The notes beneath the pieces are model-generated. The model was not told where the DNA came from. It was given only the letters and a program-made list of their open reading frames with translations, and did no database searches. From contig CANQOE010000068.1 in assembly GCA_947625315.1 (NCBI GenBank), positions 1 through 6,965 of the forward strand: DNA of 6,965 nt, in the 5' to 3' direction. Source of the stretch: an uncultured Bacilli bacterium (GTDB lineage: Bacteria > Bacillota_I > Bacilli_A > RF39 > UBA660). Numbering within the stretch: the stretch's first letter is position 1; each line of letters begins with the position of its first letter. Both the position numbers and the translations under genes were made by a program. Of the stretch, positions 6,743 through 6,965 are shown piece by piece.

Positions 6743-6965
6743 ATGAATGAAAGCAAATTAAAAACAATTTCCAATTTATTTGAAGGAAAAGAAATAAGAA
6801 GCATCTGGGATAGTAAAAAAGAAGATTATTATTTTAGTGTGGTAGATGTTATTGGGGCTTTAACTGAAAGTAAAATTCCTAAAAGATATTGGACTGATTT
6901 AAAAAGAAAATTAGTAAATGAAGGAAGTAAGTTGTACGAAAATATCGTACAACTGAAATTAAAAT
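6743..6965 (+). CDS. BRO-N domain protein (phage antirepressor-like), 5' part
   Basis: The first 74 codons of a gene that runs off the right edge. The sequence LFEGKEIRSIWDSKKEDYYF, then SVVDVIGALTES, KIPKRYWTDLKRKL and IVQLKLK, is the typical start of the BRO / Bro-N DNA-binding domain (BRO family N-terminal domain), found in phage antirepressors and in many chromosomal copies in gut Bacillota and Bacteroidota. Such proteins bind DNA and often counteract or modify phage repressors, while chromosomal orphans have unknown targets. The missing C-terminal part would decide its subtype. It has its own -10 and ribosome site and is not clearly co-transcribed with the Nudix gene. An inverted repeat lies inside its coding sequence near the edge. 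Confidence 0.85.
   Translation, partial: MNESKLKTISNLFEGKEIRSIWDSKKEDYYFSVVDVIGALTESKIPKRYWTDLKRKLVNEGSKLYENIVQLKLK
6930..6954. repeat. Perfect 10-bp inverted repeat inside the BRO-N gene
   Basis: AGTTGTACGA (6930-6939) and TCGTACAACT (6945-6954) are exact reverse complements around a five-base AAATA spacer. The arms encode SKLYE and NIVQL of the BRO-N protein. There is no T run after it, so it is not an intrinsic terminator. It may be a protein-binding site or chance. Confidence 0.8.

Noticed and set aside
1..6965. CRISPR array, tRNA or rRNA genes
   Set aside because: No regularly spaced direct repeats, no tRNA cloverleaf and no rRNA-like sequence were seen on either strand.

Overview
The window is about 7 kb of very AT-rich bacterial DNA with standard stop codons: tryptophan is encoded by TGG, no in-frame TGA is read through, and the genes end in TAA or TAG. 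All credible genes lie on the + strand and most have good Shine-Dalgarno sites. The base composition, the Asn/Lys/Ile-heavy proteins and the zinc-ribbon membrane proteins fit a low-GC Bacillota, perhaps a gut Bacilli lineage of the RF39 type. That placement is inference; no marker gene is present to confirm it.

Layout. Positions 1-233 are the 3' end of a gene that begins outside the window. It is followed by a convincing intrinsic terminator (251-279) and a weaker second hairpin (323-354). Positions 355-700 hold no gene I can defend and may be a decayed sequence. An extended -10 promoter (719-727) then drives a tight three-gene operon at 752-6015, closed by an intrinsic terminator at 6111-6135. 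Downstream are a free-standing Nudix hydrolase (6256-6672) and the first 74 codons of a BRO-N (phage antirepressor-like) protein that runs off the right edge.

The three-gene operon is the centre of interest. Gene 1 is a membrane-anchored protein with an Asn/Gln-rich N-terminus, one transmembrane helix and a long outer part made of degenerate WG-type beta repeats of about 36 residues. Gene 2 has a CxxC...CxxC zinc ribbon, an Asn-rich linker and about five membrane segments. Gene 3 has the same kind of zinc ribbon, one transmembrane helix, and a large outer part with an HELFH zinc-protease motif and a matching downstream EGMA glutamate, then a PPC-like beta-sandwich and a C-terminal LolA/LppX-like (DUF6612-like) domain. 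The shared plan is a small zinc-binding or Asn-rich head inside, a membrane anchor, and large recognition or protease modules outside. This suggests a cell-surface assembly whose parts meet in or under the membrane. The individual domains are recognisable types; the combination as a functional unit is my inference, and no pathway can be assigned from sequence alone.
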